Assembly (NCBI RefSeq): GCF_004296335.1 | Contig: NZ_SGIU01000001.1 | Location: 1,093,290 to 1,157,289, forward strand | DNA from: Flagellimonas allohymeniacidonis | Lineage (GTDB): Bacteria > Bacteroidota > Bacteroidia > Flavobacteriales > Flavobacteriaceae | DNA: 64,000 bases | Reading direction: 5' to 3' | Part shown: piece after piece, positions 26,921 through 35,436 of the stretch | How positions within the stretch are numbered: position 1 is the first letter of the stretch | Layout of the letters: each line of letters begins with the position of its first letter | Made by a program: the position numbers and the translations under genes | The notes under the pieces: generated by a model | Told to the model about the DNA's origin: nothing | The model's input: the letters and a program-made list of their open reading frames with translations, nothing else | Databases searched by the model: none

Positions 26921-27871
26921 TTACTTGGATTCCCGGTAGTATCCTTTATTTGGAATCTCAACGATATAGGTTTTCCCTGTACTATTGTTCAGATGAGGTT
27001 CTCGAAGCCAAGGATTATGTCTTTTCAATACCTTGTAATTGATTTCATAAAGTTTGGCAAAGTCGGCCCAACTGGTGACCGCAGAATCCACTTCCACTGA
27101 AAAAGTGGGAACAGCCGTATACAAATCATCATTTTTTAACTGAAATCCATACTTATGTGGATTTGAAATAATCTCTTTTATCGCCATAATTCGGAACACA
27201 TAGCGCCCGGTTTCTTCTCCCAGCAGTAAATCATAGTAATCATCTGCCTTTTGAATTCTCATGTATTTTCTAATACCTCCAGGCCCTGCGTTGTAAGCTG
27301 CTGCAGTAAGCGTCCAACTACCAAACCGCTGTTTCCATTTTTTTAAATAGCGGCAAGCCACCTCTGTTGCCTTTTCCAAATGGTAGCGTTCGTCGACGTT
27401 ATCGTTGATTTCCAAGCCATACTCCCTTCCTGTGGGTTTCATAATTTGCCAGAACCCTCGAGCTCCAGCGGGTGAAACGGCATTCTGCAATCCACTTTCG
27501 GCCATGGCCAAATATTTAAAATCATCCGGAATGCCATTTTTGGCCAATATCGGCTCAATAATGGGAAAGTATTTGTTTGCCCTTTTCATCATCAACACGG
27601 CATTGGATTGCCAGTACGTGTTCACCAAAAACTCTCGGTCCACCCGTTCCAAAATTTCAGGATCCTCAAGAGGCACGGGCTCTCCAGCAAAATTCAAATC
27701 TTCAGGAATCTCAATAGCACTGATTTGGTATCCATCGGTGACATTCTTATCCGCCACTGGGGTCGTTTTTTCAATGTTGTTTTCCGCAGGAGTGGATTGG
27801 ACAGCAAAAATCAAACTGCCAACCACAACTACCAAACCAATCAATGCCAATATGTTTTTGAGGTGTTTCAT
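26921..27871 (-). CDS. Membrane-anchored lytic transglycosylase (SLT domain, MltD-like)
   Basis: 316 residues. An N-terminal hydrophobic segment (5-24) anchors or exports the protein. The SLT domain (about 100-240) has the catalytic glutamate E125 in AMAESGLQNAVSPAGARGFW, plus TAAAYNAGPGGIRKYM. It cleaves peptidoglycan glycan strands with 1,6-anhydro ends. The C-terminal part (about 255-312, SWADFAKLYEINYKVLKRHNPW) looks like a degenerate LysM module. Confidence 0.9.
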   Translation of the reverse strand: MKHLKNILALIGLVVVVGSLIFAVQSTPAENNIEKTTPVADKNVTDGYQISAIEIPEDLNFAGEPVPLEDPEILERVDREFLVNTYWQSNAVLMMKRANKYFPIIEPILAKNGIPDDFKYLAMAESGLQNAVSPAGARGFWQIMKPTGREYGLEINDNVDERYHLEKATEVACRYLKKWKQRFGSWTLTAAAYNAGPGGIRKYMRIQKADDYYDLLLGEETGRYVFRIMAIKEIISNPHKYGFQLKNDDLYTAVPTFSVEVDSAVTSWADFAKLYEINYKVLKRHNPWLREPHLNNSTGKTYIVEIPNKGYYRESK

Positions 27872-27905
27872 ACAATTCCGATAAATTTTACCATAAAGAT
27901 ACTAT

Positions 27906-28580
27906 TTAAGAACTCCCTTCTTCCAAAATAATTGTGGGAAGGTGTTCATTGAACCATTTTGCCCGATGAATGATCATGGTATGCTTGCCATTTTTGACCG
28001 AAACGCAGTTTTTGATGTTTGCCATGGGAAAAACAGCATCCAACTCCCCTTGAATATGAACGGTGTTCGGCAACGGTTTGGTTTGTGACCAATTCACCAT
28101 TTTGTCGATGGACCAATCGATATAATATTTATCACGGACGGATAGATATTTCTCATAAAGCTCCAGTCGTTTGTTCACTGATTCGCCAAATGCATATTTC
28201 GCCAAGAGTTCAATATTATTCACAAGACCTGTCGGCAACAATTTATGGGCCTTGGTGTACTTGGCGAAAATCATTCGCTTGGGAAGTTCACTGCGGCTTT
28301 TTACACTGGAGACCACAATCACCTTTCTAGTAGGAATATTTTTTGCTATTTCTTGAACCAAAAGTCCCCCGAAAGAAACGCCAAGAAGGACAGGGTTTTC
28401 ATGAACTATCAATTTGCCCATTTCCTTGGCATACGCTTCAAAAGAAATACCCTTTTTAGGAAGAAACCAGTTCAACTTATGTACTTCAAAAAGATTTTTA
28501 GACAAATTAATTCCGTCAAAAATAGACGAGTTGGCCGCCATTCCCGGCATAAGGTAAACATGGATTTTATTGTCGGGCAT
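27906..28580 (-). CDS. Alpha/beta hydrolase
   Basis: 224 residues with VYLMPGMAANSSIF at the oxyanion side and nucleophile S69 in LLGVSFGGLLVQEIA. HIQGELDAVFP carries the acid region and GKHTMIIHRA supplies the catalytic histidine. No signal peptide, so cytosolic. Substrate cannot be predicted. It is 34 bases upstream of the transglycosylase start and may be cotranscribed with it. Confidence 0.82.
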   Translation of the reverse strand: MPDNKIHVYLMPGMAANSSIFDGINLSKNLFEVHKLNWFLPKKGISFEAYAKEMGKLIVHENPVLLGVSFGGLLVQEIAKNIPTRKVIVVSSVKSRSELPKRMIFAKYTKAHKLLPTGLVNNIELLAKYAFGESVNKRLELYEKYLSVRDKYYIDWSIDKMVNWSQTKPLPNTVHIQGELDAVFPMANIKNCVSVKNGKHTMIIHRAKWFNEHLPTIILEEGSS

Positions 28581-28665
28581 TTCTCGGCTAATATCGATTT
28601 GGCTAGGAATTTAACAATTTTTTGAGTAATTTTGTACCCCTTTATGCAATAGCCCCGCAATTAAA

Positions 28666-28684
28666 ATGTAACCGAACGTTACAT
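28666..28684. promoter_or_regulatory. Inverted repeat ATGTAAC-N5-GTTACAT
   Basis: A perfect 7-bp inverted repeat in the divergent region between the hydrolase and the acetyltransferase, about 50 bases before the latter. It shares the GTAAC/GTTAC arms with the ArsR-promoter operator at 13379-13394. A TAATTTTG -7-like box lies at 28627-28634 on the plus strand. It looks like a repressor site; no regulator gene is adjacent. Confidence 0.55.
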
Positions 28685-28736
28685 ACGCCTAGTAAAGGTT
28701 TTATTTCGAACGAAGCCAACTTAAAAAAAGTACTAT

Positions 28737-29030
28737 ATGACAGAAATGGAAGTAAAGGACAACAGTTTCCTGCGCCAATTTGAAACAAAAGTAGATGGGC
28801 ATTTGGCCAAAATTGAATATTCCTCCCAAGAGCGTAAAGTGTTTTTGACCAAACTTGTTATTCCAGAGGAAATTACCCAAGAGGGTTTCAAAGAAACCTT
28901 TATTAAAGAGGTTCTGCACCAAATTCAAGAAAAGAATTTGCGCGTAGTGCCCACTAGTCCACATATCGCTGGATTTCTAAGAAAAAATAGACAATACAAA
29001 GAAATGCTTCCTGTTGGAATACGAATCTAA
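28737..29030 (+). CDS. Small GNAT-like N-acetyltransferase (PF14542 type)
   Basis: 97 residues with FETKVDGHLAKIEYSSQERK, then VIPEEITQEGFKETFIKEVLHQIQEKNLRVVPTSPHIAGFLRKN. This is the compact YidJ-like GNAT pattern (short beta core, one helix, a VxPxxPxxxxF-like end). The substrate is unknown. It is a single gene followed by a strong terminator. Confidence 0.8.
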   Translation: MTEMEVKDNSFLRQFETKVDGHLAKIEYSSQERKVFLTKLVIPEEITQEGFKETFIKEVLHQIQEKNLRVVPTSPHIAGFLRKNRQYKEMLPVGIRI

Positions 29031-29052
29031 CAGAAAGTAAAAAAAGTTCAAG

Positions 29053-29077
29053 GCCTCTCCATCGAGAGGCTTTTTTT
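29053..29077 (+). terminator. Terminator shared by the acetyltransferase and mtaB
   Basis: GCCTCTC-CATC-GAGAGGC with a 7-bp stem followed by seven T. On the minus strand an A-rich stretch upstream provides a T run too (29041-29045), so it can stop both convergent genes. Its T tract overlaps the mtaB stop codon (29076-29078). Confidence 0.9.
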
Positions 29078-30404
29078 ATGCCATTATGTTTTGGGAAATG
29101 AACTCGAAACGCACCAGACCATCCTCATCAATCTGGGTAAGTTCTATCTTATGCAAAGTGTTCACCAACTCAGGATTCCATGGAGCTTTTACCTTAACAT
29201 AGTTTTCGGTAAAACCATGAATATAGCCTGACTTGTTTTCTCCTTCAAACAACACCGTACGCTTACTCCCCAACTGACTTTCATAAAAAGCTCTTCTTTT
29301 TTTAACCGAAAGACCCCTTAACATCTTACTTCTCTTGGACCGGATATTTTTGGGGACAGCGTTGGACATTTCAGCAGCGAGGGTATTGTCCCTCTCAGAG
29401 TATGTGAAAACATGCAGGTAAGAAATATCCAGTTCATTCAAAAAATGGTAGGTCTCCAAAAAGTGTTCTTCAGTTTCCCCCGGAAAACCGACGATGACAT
29501 CCACACCAATACAGGCATGGGGCATAGTCTGTTTGATGCGTTTTACCCTATCCACATACAGATTGGACAAATAGCGCCGACGCATTTGCTTTAAAATGAC
29601 ATCACTACCGCTTTGCAGTGGAATATGAAAATGGGGGACAAAGGAATTGCTCTGGGCCACGAAATCGATGGTCTCATTCTTCAACAGATTCGGTTCAATG
29701 GAAGAGATTCGGAGTCTATGAATGCCATCCACCCCATCCAAGGCTTTTACCAAATCCAAAAAAGTATGCTCGTGTCGTTTATTGCCAAATTCGCCTTTAC
29801 CGTAATCCCCGATATTTACACCTGTAAGCACAATTTCCTTGATATCTTTGGAAGCAATTTCTTTTGCATTTTTCAAGACATTCTCCAAAGAGTCGCTTCG
29901 TGAAATTCCCCTAGCCAACGGGATAGTGCAATAGGTGCATTTATAGTCACAACCATCTTGAACCTTTAAAAAAGCTCGGGTACGGTCTCCGATGGCATAA
30001 CTGCCTACATAAAAATCAGCTTCCTCTATCTCGCAGGAATGGACTTCGCCCCTCTCATTTTTTGAGAGGTCATTGAGATAATCGGTAATCTTGAATTTCT
30101 CTGTGGCACCCAAGACCAAATCCACGCCATCCACATCTGCCAATTCTTCAGGTTTCAGTTGGGCATAGCATCCCACGGCTACCACAAAGGCATCAGGATT
30201 AGATTTCTGGGCCTGTTTTACGATGGTCTTAAAACGCTTATCCGCATTTTCCGTCACGGAACAGGTGTTGATAACATAGATGTCTGCCCGCTGTGAAAAG
30301 TCCACCCGGTCAAAACCCTCGTTTTCAAAACTTCGGGCAATCGTGGAGGTTTCGGAAAAGTTGAGCTTACAGCCCAAGGTGTAAAAAGCTACCTGCTTTT
30401 GCAT
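29076..30404 (-). CDS. mtaB: tRNA t6A37 methylthiotransferase MtaB
   Basis: 442 residues. An N-terminal UPF0004 domain has the cluster cysteine C12 in YTLGCKLNFSET; the radical-SAM core carries CDYKCTYC (CxxxCxxC) near residues 150-157; a C-terminal TRAM region follows (about 375-438). It adds a methylthio group to t6A at position 37 of tRNAs that read ANN codons. The TLGCKxN start separates it from MiaB (GCxMN) and RimO. Confidence 0.93.
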   Translation of the reverse strand: MQKQVAFYTLGCKLNFSETSTIARSFENEGFDRVDFSQRADIYVINTCSVTENADKRFKTIVKQAQKSNPDAFVVAVGCYAQLKPEELADVDGVDLVLGATEKFKITDYLNDLSKNERGEVHSCEIEEADFYVGSYAIGDRTRAFLKVQDGCDYKCTYCTIPLARGISRSDSLENVLKNAKEIASKDIKEIVLTGVNIGDYGKGEFGNKRHEHTFLDLVKALDGVDGIHRLRISSIEPNLLKNETIDFVAQSNSFVPHFHIPLQSGSDVILKQMRRRYLSNLYVDRVKRIKQTMPHACIGVDVIVGFPGETEEHFLETYHFLNELDISYLHVFTYSERDNTLAAEMSNAVPKNIRSKRSKMLRGLSVKKRRAFYESQLGSKRTVLFEGENKSGYIHGFTENYVKVKAPWNPELVNTLHKIELTQIDEDGLVRFEFISQNIMA

Positions 30405-30428
30405 TTAACCATCTCATTTTGAAGGCTG

Positions 30429-30436
30429 CAAAGATA
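30429..30436 (-). promoter_or_regulatory. Candidate mtaB -7 box (TATCTTTG)
   Basis: A match to TAnnTTTG on the minus strand, 24 bases upstream of the mtaB start. A TTTTG lies 22 bases further upstream, slightly long for a -33 element. Confidence 0.5.
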
Positions 30437-30481
30437 GAAAGAAGTTGCCAATTGATGCCAAAAGCTATAACCCTATCGGCA

Positions 30482-31657
30482 TTAGCTCCTTCGCCATTTT
30501 TTGGTGATTTCAAAGACATGGTCAAGAATCTCCTGCTCTACGGAATCAAATTCAATATTTCGTCTCTTCATCATAGCAGCAGCCACCTGATAAGCCTTTC
30601 TTGGAAGATAGGTCGTAAAGCCAGATGCTCCCCCCCAACTAAAACCGGGGACAAAATTTCTTGGGTAACCACTACCAAAAATATTGGCATTCACCCCTAC
30701 AACGGTACCTGTATTGAACATGGTGTTGATTCCACATTTCGAGTGATCCCCCATAATCAATCCACAAAACTGGAGTCCGGTCTTGGCAAAACCTTCGGTG
30801 CCATAATCCCATAATCGTACTGGAGTGTAGTCATTTTTGAGGTTGGATGTGTTGGTATCGGCTCCCAAATTACACCATTCCCCTAATACTGAATTGCCCA
30901 AAAATCCTTCGTGACCCTTGTTTGAATAAGCGAATAAAACGGCATTGTTCACTTCCCCACCCAATTTACAACCCGGTCCGGCTGTAGTGGGTCCATAGAT
31001 TTTGGCTCCCATCTTAAGCACAGCCTTCTCGCAAAGTGCCATTGCACCCCTAACGATGCAACCTTCCATAATCTCCGCATCCTTGCCAATGTATATGGGG
31101 CCGGTGGATGCGTTTAAAAGACTAAACTCCACCTTGGCTCCTTTCTCCAAAAAGATATTTTCAGGGTTCACCACTTGGTTTGTGTCAGAAATGGGTTGAC
31201 TTTTACGACCCTTGGTTAGGAGTTCGAAGTCCGCTTGTAGCGCCTCCCCATTTTTGGAAAAAATATCCCAGGTATTCCTAACGGTCAAGGGAGTTTCTTC
31301 CACAGTTATGGCTTGATACTCCGATGGAATAAATTCTGCTTTGGGGTCAGCTGTGTGGTAAGCGACACATTCATTCTCCCAAAAAAGAGCTTGACCTTCC
31401 TCCAAACTTTTCACTTTATCGACCAATGTTTGGTTGGGCAAATACGCAGCGCAAATAACAACATTGGCGGAACTGAGCTTCAATGGGAATTTGGTTGATA
31501 GGTAATCTTCCGTCAGGCAACTCACATCGTCGTCCATCCATTTTTCCCATTTTTCCCTGATGGTCAAAATCCCTATGCGCATTTCGGCGACAGGTCTTGT
31601 AAAGGTCAACGGAAATAAGGATTCCCGGTATACTCCATCAGAAAGGATATAGTTCAT
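30482..31657 (-). CDS. GlmU-like putative sugar nucleotidyltransferase (hexapeptide protein)
   Basis: 391 residues. The N-terminal part (MNYILSDGVYRESLFPLTFTRPVAEMR) aligns with the flavobacterial GlmU-family start but shows no GxGTRM nucleotide loop. From about residue 180 on a left-handed beta-helix is evident (GPIYIGKDAEIMEGCIVRG, GEVNNAVLFAYSNKGHEGFLG), as in GlmU acyl/uridylyl transferases. It may not make UDP-GlcNAc by itself. A 7-bp hairpin (31660-31679) lies just before its start. Confidence 0.8.
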   Translation of the reverse strand: MNYILSDGVYRESLFPLTFTRPVAEMRIGILTIREKWEKWMDDDVSCLTEDYLSTKFPLKLSSANVVICAAYLPNQTLVDKVKSLEEGQALFWENECVAYHTADPKAEFIPSEYQAITVEETPLTVRNTWDIFSKNGEALQADFELLTKGRKSQPISDTNQVVNPENIFLEKGAKVEFSLLNASTGPIYIGKDAEIMEGCIVRGAMALCEKAVLKMGAKIYGPTTAGPGCKLGGEVNNAVLFAYSNKGHEGFLGNSVLGEWCNLGADTNTSNLKNDYTPVRLWDYGTEGFAKTGLQFCGLIMGDHSKCGINTMFNTGTVVGVNANIFGSGYPRNFVPGFSWGGASGFTTYLPRKAYQVAAAMMKRRNIEFDSVEQEILDHVFEITKKWRRS

Positions 31658-31678
31658 GGTTATGGTTTTCAGACCATA

Positions 31679-31714
31679 AAAATAAAAAACGCCCCTGATT
31701 AAAATCAGAGGCGT
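31679..31714 (-). terminator. Terminator of rpmE2
   Basis: On the minus strand ACGCCTCTGATT and AATCAGGGGCGT form a 12-bp stem (one G-U pair) followed by TTTTTTATTTTT. It separates the L31 gene from the GlmU-like gene. Confidence 0.88.
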
Positions 31715-31735
31715 CCCATATTATTTTAAATAAGC

Positions 31736-32005
31736 CTATTCAGCTTTCTTTTCTTCCTTGCTGAATTTCTTGTATTTGTTTTTGAACTTGTCGATTCTAC
31801 CTGCAGTATCGACCAATTTGGTCTTACCAGTGTAGTAAGGATGTGATGTTCTGGAAATTTCCAATTTGACCAAAGGATACTCAACACCATCTACGGTTAC
31901 GGTCTCCTTTGCTTCCGCGGTGGATTTGGTAATGAAGATATCGTCATTGGACATATCCTTGAATGCCACCAACCTATAATTTTCTGGATGAATATCTTTT
32001 CTCAT
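31736..32005 (-). CDS. rpmE2: 50S ribosomal protein L31, type B
   Basis: 89 residues: MRKDIHPENYRLVAFKDMSN, DGVEYPLVKLEISRTSHPYYTGK, then a lysine-rich tail. The HPxYTGK motif identifies L31. It contains no cysteine, so it is the zinc-independent paralogue (YkgM-like). It has its own promoter and terminator. In organisms with both types, this form is made under zinc limitation, but in Bacteroidota it is usually the only copy. Confidence 0.95.
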   Translation of the reverse strand: MRKDIHPENYRLVAFKDMSNDDIFITKSTAEAKETVTVDGVEYPLVKLEISRTSHPYYTGKTKLVDTAGRIDKFKNKYKKFSKEEKKAE

Positions 32006-32031
32006 GGTCCTATTCTCAAATTTTCAGGGTG

Positions 32032-32061
32032 CAAATTTAATGATTTCTTTTACACCAACAA
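32032..32061 (-). promoter_or_regulatory. rpmE2 promoter
   Basis: On the minus strand TTG (32061-32059), 19 bases, TAAATTTG (32039-32032); the start codon is 27 bases downstream of the -7 box. Confidence 0.8.
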
Positions 32062-32161
32062 CTTAAAAAAACTAAAAAAGAAAAAATCTATCTTTAAATG
32101 TAACAAAAGTGCCAAATTGTTCACTAACAGACCGACAACAACTTACAAAATTCAGTTAAAA

Positions 32162-32680
32162 ATGGAAGAAGCACAACCTAAAACCGGAAAATTTTCTTTG
32201 AACTACGGTCTTATTCTGGGTGGAATTAGCGTAATATTCGGAATTCTACTGTACACCCAAGACCTTCATACCTCGCAAAGTCCTGTTCTGATGGTATTCA
32301 ACATTGTTATTATGGCCGTGGTCACTTTTTTGGGCATTCAAGCCTTCAAAAAAGCCAACGGCAGCTTCCTAACCATAGGTCAAGCTATTAAAGTTGGTAT
32401 TGGAATTGCACTTATTGCAGCGATTATTGGGATACTATACAGCTATGTCCTAACCAATTTCATTGACACCGATGCCCCATCAAAAATTATGGATGCACGA
32501 TTGGGCCCAGCTTTGGAAAGTGGGGAAATCACGCAAGAACAGTTCGACCAACAAAAAGAGCAAAGCCTCAAATTTTGGTGGATGGGCTATCCCGTTATTT
32601 TGATTTTTAATATCATTATCGGGTTGGTTTTGGGTCTGATTTCTGGTTTGATACTCAAGAAAGCAAAGCCTGCGTACTAA
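32162..32680 (+). CDS. DUF4199 membrane protein
   Basis: 172 residues from the ATG at 32162 (MEEAQPKTGKFSLNYGLILG). The open frame extends back to 31988, but that part runs over the L31 promoter and is not protein-like. About four membrane helices and a polar loop (SKIMDARLGPALESGEITQEQFDQ) fit DUF4199. Function unknown. It precedes the glycosyltransferase by 42 bases, and this pair is often adjacent in flavobacteria. Confidence 0.82.
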   Translation: MEEAQPKTGKFSLNYGLILGGISVIFGILLYTQDLHTSQSPVLMVFNIVIMAVVTFLGIQAFKKANGSFLTIGQAIKVGIGIALIAAIIGILYSYVLTNFIDTDAPSKIMDARLGPALESGEITQEQFDQQKEQSLKFWWMGYPVILIFNIIIGLVLGLISGLILKKAKPAY

Positions 32681-32692
32681 GTCAAAAAGTGC

Positions 32693-32700
32693 TACTTTTG
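32693..32700 (+). promoter_or_regulatory. Candidate -7 box (TACTTTTG)
   Basis: Matches TAnnTTTG 22 bases before the glycosyltransferase start; no TTG is found at the expected distance upstream. Confidence 0.4.
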
Positions 32701-32722
32701 AAGGGAAATCCAGAAACAAACA

Positions 32723-33697
32723 ATGCAGATTTCCATTGTAATTCCCTTACTCAACGAGAAAGAATCACTTCAAGAACTTCATGATTGGATTGTACAAGTG
32801 ATGCAGTCCAATCATTTTTTATATGAGATTATCTTCATTGATGATGGAAGTTCGGATGGTTCATGGGATCTCATCCAAACGCTGTCGAAGTCCAATCCGA
32901 ATGTTAGGGGCATACGGTTTTTAAAAAACTTTGGGAAATCGCAGGCTCTCCATGCCGGATTCAAGGCTGCGAAGGGTGAAGTGGTCATTACCATGGATGC
33001 AGACCTGCAAGACAATCCCGAGGAAATTCCAGACTTATATGGAATGATTCAAGAAGAGGGCTATCAGGTAGTCTCAGGCTGGAAGAAAAAGCGGTACGAT
33101 TCCATTATCACCAAAAATATACCTTCCAAATTGTTCAACTGGGCGGCCAGAAAAACATCTGGTCTCAAATTGCATGATTTTAATTGTGGGCTTAAAGCCT
33201 TTCGCAACAGTGTGGTGAAAACGATAGAGGTTCATGGTGAAATGCACCGTTATATTCCCGTACTTGCGAAGAACGCAGGATTTCCCAAGATCACCGAAAA
33301 AGTGGTACAGCACCGAGCAAGAAAATACGGTGCTACCAAGTTTGGTGCGGAGCGTTTCATCAACGGTTTTCTGGATTTAATCACCATTTGGTTTGTTTCC
33401 AAATTTGGTCGCCGCCCCATGCATCTCTTCGGAGCGCTTGGCGTGCTTATGTTTTTGGTAGGATTTGGCTTTTCACTCTATTTGGGTATCGACAAACTCT
33501 TTTTGAACCCTACCGGTCGTTTGATTACCGAAAGGCCACAGTTTTATGTAGCCCTTACAGCTATGATTATAGGTACCCAAATGTTTTTGGCGGGTTTTTT
33601 AGGCGAAATATTAGTGCGGAACCGAAAATCGGAAACGCGATATACCATCGCTGACAAAATCAATTTTAGCGAAAGTTCCTACGCAGAAACTTCGTAA
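32723..33697 (+). CDS. Family 2 glycosyltransferase, polyprenyl-phosphate sugar synthase type
   Basis: 324 residues. A GT-A domain has SIVIPLLNEKESLQEL at the start, FIDDGSSDGSW and the metal-binding ITMDADLQDNP; two C-terminal membrane helices (about 235-260 and 275-300) follow. This layout is that of DPM1/GtrB-like enzymes, which load a sugar onto undecaprenyl phosphate for envelope glycans. The sugar is not predictable. Confidence 0.88.
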   Translation: MQISIVIPLLNEKESLQELHDWIVQVMQSNHFLYEIIFIDDGSSDGSWDLIQTLSKSNPNVRGIRFLKNFGKSQALHAGFKAAKGEVVITMDADLQDNPEEIPDLYGMIQEEGYQVVSGWKKKRYDSIITKNIPSKLFNWAARKTSGLKLHDFNCGLKAFRNSVVKTIEVHGEMHRYIPVLAKNAGFPKITEKVVQHRARKYGATKFGAERFINGFLDLITIWFVSKFGRRPMHLFGALGVLMFLVGFGFSLYLGIDKLFLNPTGRLITERPQFYVALTAMIIGTQMFLAGFLGEILVRNRKSETRYTIADKINFSESSYAETS

Positions 33698-33725
33698 TTT
33701 TACGGCCAAAATAACCTCCTGTTAC

Positions 33726-35432
33726 ATGGATACAATTACAACCACCGCACAGTCCTGGTTGACTGATTTTTTTGATGAACAAACCAAGAAAGAAGTCCAG
33801 AACCTTATCGATAACGATCCTGAGGAATTAAAGGAACGTTTCTATAAAAACCTTGAATTTGGGACTGGAGGCATGCGTGGCGTCATGGGCGTAGGAACCA
33901 ACCGAATCAACAAATACACCTTGGGGAAAAACACCCAGGGTCTGAGCAATTATCTTAAAAAAACGTATCCAAACGAAGCACTTAAAGTAGTCATTGCATA
34001 TGATTGCCGCCACAATTCAGACACCTTATCGAGAACCGTATCTGAGGTTTTTTCTGCCAATAATATTCAGGTCTATCTGTTTTCGGAACTACGGACCACA
34101 CCAGAATTATCTTTTGCTGTACGACATTTAAATTGTCATGCCGGTATTGTTCTCACCGCATCCCATAACCCTCCTGAGTATAACGGATACAAAGTGTATT
34201 GGGGCGATGGTGGACAAATTGTTCCTCCACAGGATGGGGAAATTATTGCGGAAATCAATGAACTATCCTTTGAGGATATCAAGTTTGAAGCAAAAAAGGA
34301 GCTCATTCACCCTATTGCCAAAGAAGTGGATGAAGTGTTTTTTGATGCTTCCGTTAAGAAAGGGAGCTTTGGCGCTGCTGGAAAGGACGACTTTAAAATC
34401 GTGTTCACCTCTTTGCACGGCACTTCAATAACCGCAATACCCGAAGTTTTAAAAAGAGCGGGCTACGCCAACGTTTCCATCATTGAGGAGCAAGCGGAAC
34501 CCGATGGTTCCTTCCCGACGGTACAGTCTCCAAATCCGGAAGAGCCTGAGGCCTTGACACTGGCCATAAAAAAAGCGGAAGAAATTGGCGCCGATATGGT
34601 GGTCGGCACAGACCCTGATAGTGATCGTTTGGGTATTGCAGTTCGGAATTTGGAAGGTGAAATGGAATTGCTCAATGGAAACCAGACCATGGTCTTAATG
34701 ACCAAGTTTCTTTTGGATCAGTATAAGAACAAAGGCTTTAAGGGCAATGAATTTATAGCAACCACCATTGTATCCACTCCGATGATGGAGCAAATGGCCA
34801 AAGCCTATGGTGTAGAGTTCAAAACAGCCCTCACCGGATTTAAATGGATCGGGCAAATGATCAAAGATTTTCCCGAGTCCCATTTTATCGGTGGTGGGGA
34901 AGAGAGTTTTGGTTATATGGTGGGGGATTTCGTCCGAGATAAAGATGCTGTGACCTCTACCCTACTGGCTTGTGAAATTGCAGCAGATGCCAAGGCAAAA
35001 GGAAGTTCATTCTATGAGGAACTTATCGATTGCTATGTGCAATTTGGTTTTTATAAGGAGAAATTGATTTCCTTGACCAAAAAAGGCATCAGTGGTGCTG
35101 AAGAAATCAAACAGATGTTGAAAGATTTCAAGGAAAACCCAGTGGAATCCGTTCAAGGCTCCAAAGTACTGTGGATTGAGGACTACAACACTTCCATTTC
35201 AAAAAATGTGCAGACCGGTGTGGAAAAGAGCATTGACCTACCCAAGTCGAACGTTTTGATCTATGAAACGGAGGACGGAACGCGAATCGCCGCAAGACCC
35301 AGCGGTACCGAACCGAAAGTAAAATTTTACATCAGTACCAACGCTACTTTGAACACTGCAGCAGATTATAAATCCGTAAATTCGCAATTGGAAACCAAAA
35401 TCGAAGGTATCCTATCAGAATTGAATTTATAG
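33726..35432 (+). CDS. Phosphohexomutase (phosphoglucomutase/phosphomannomutase)
   Basis: 568 residues, the long PGM2-like branch. The phosphoserine motif TASHNP has S146; metal-binding GTDPDSDRLGIAV, sugar-binding GGGEESFGYM and phosphate-binding RPSGTEPKVKFYI are all intact. It interconverts hexose 1- and 6-phosphates, giving precursors for nucleotide sugars; that suits the adjacent glycosyltransferase and the trehalose genes further on. Confidence 0.92.
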   Translation: MDTITTTAQSWLTDFFDEQTKKEVQNLIDNDPEELKERFYKNLEFGTGGMRGVMGVGTNRINKYTLGKNTQGLSNYLKKTYPNEALKVVIAYDCRHNSDTLSRTVSEVFSANNIQVYLFSELRTTPELSFAVRHLNCHAGIVLTASHNPPEYNGYKVYWGDGGQIVPPQDGEIIAEINELSFEDIKFEAKKELIHPIAKEVDEVFFDASVKKGSFGAAGKDDFKIVFTSLHGTSITAIPEVLKRAGYANVSIIEEQAEPDGSFPTVQSPNPEEPEALTLAIKKAEEIGADMVVGTDPDSDRLGIAVRNLEGEMELLNGNQTMVLMTKFLLDQYKNKGFKGNEFIATTIVSTPMMEQMAKAYGVEFKTALTGFKWIGQMIKDFPESHFIGGGEESFGYMVGDFVRDKDAVTSTLLACEIAADAKAKGSSFYEELIDCYVQFGFYKEKLISLTKKGISGAEEIKQMLKDFKENPVESVQGSKVLWIEDYNTSISKNVQTGVEKSIDLPKSNVLIYETEDGTRIAARPSGTEPKVKFYISTNATLNTAADYKSVNSQLETKIEGILSELNL

Positions 35433-35436
35433 GTAC

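Noticed and set aside
30419..30814. Plus-strand 131-codon frame antisense to the GlmU-like gene
   Set aside because: It is a shadow of the minus-strand gene, with no protein family resemblance and no start context.
31988..32161. N-terminal extension of the DUF4199 frame
   Set aside because: It covers the L31 promoter and start on the opposite strand and is rich in lysine without membrane character; MEEAQPKTGKF at 32162 is the natural start.
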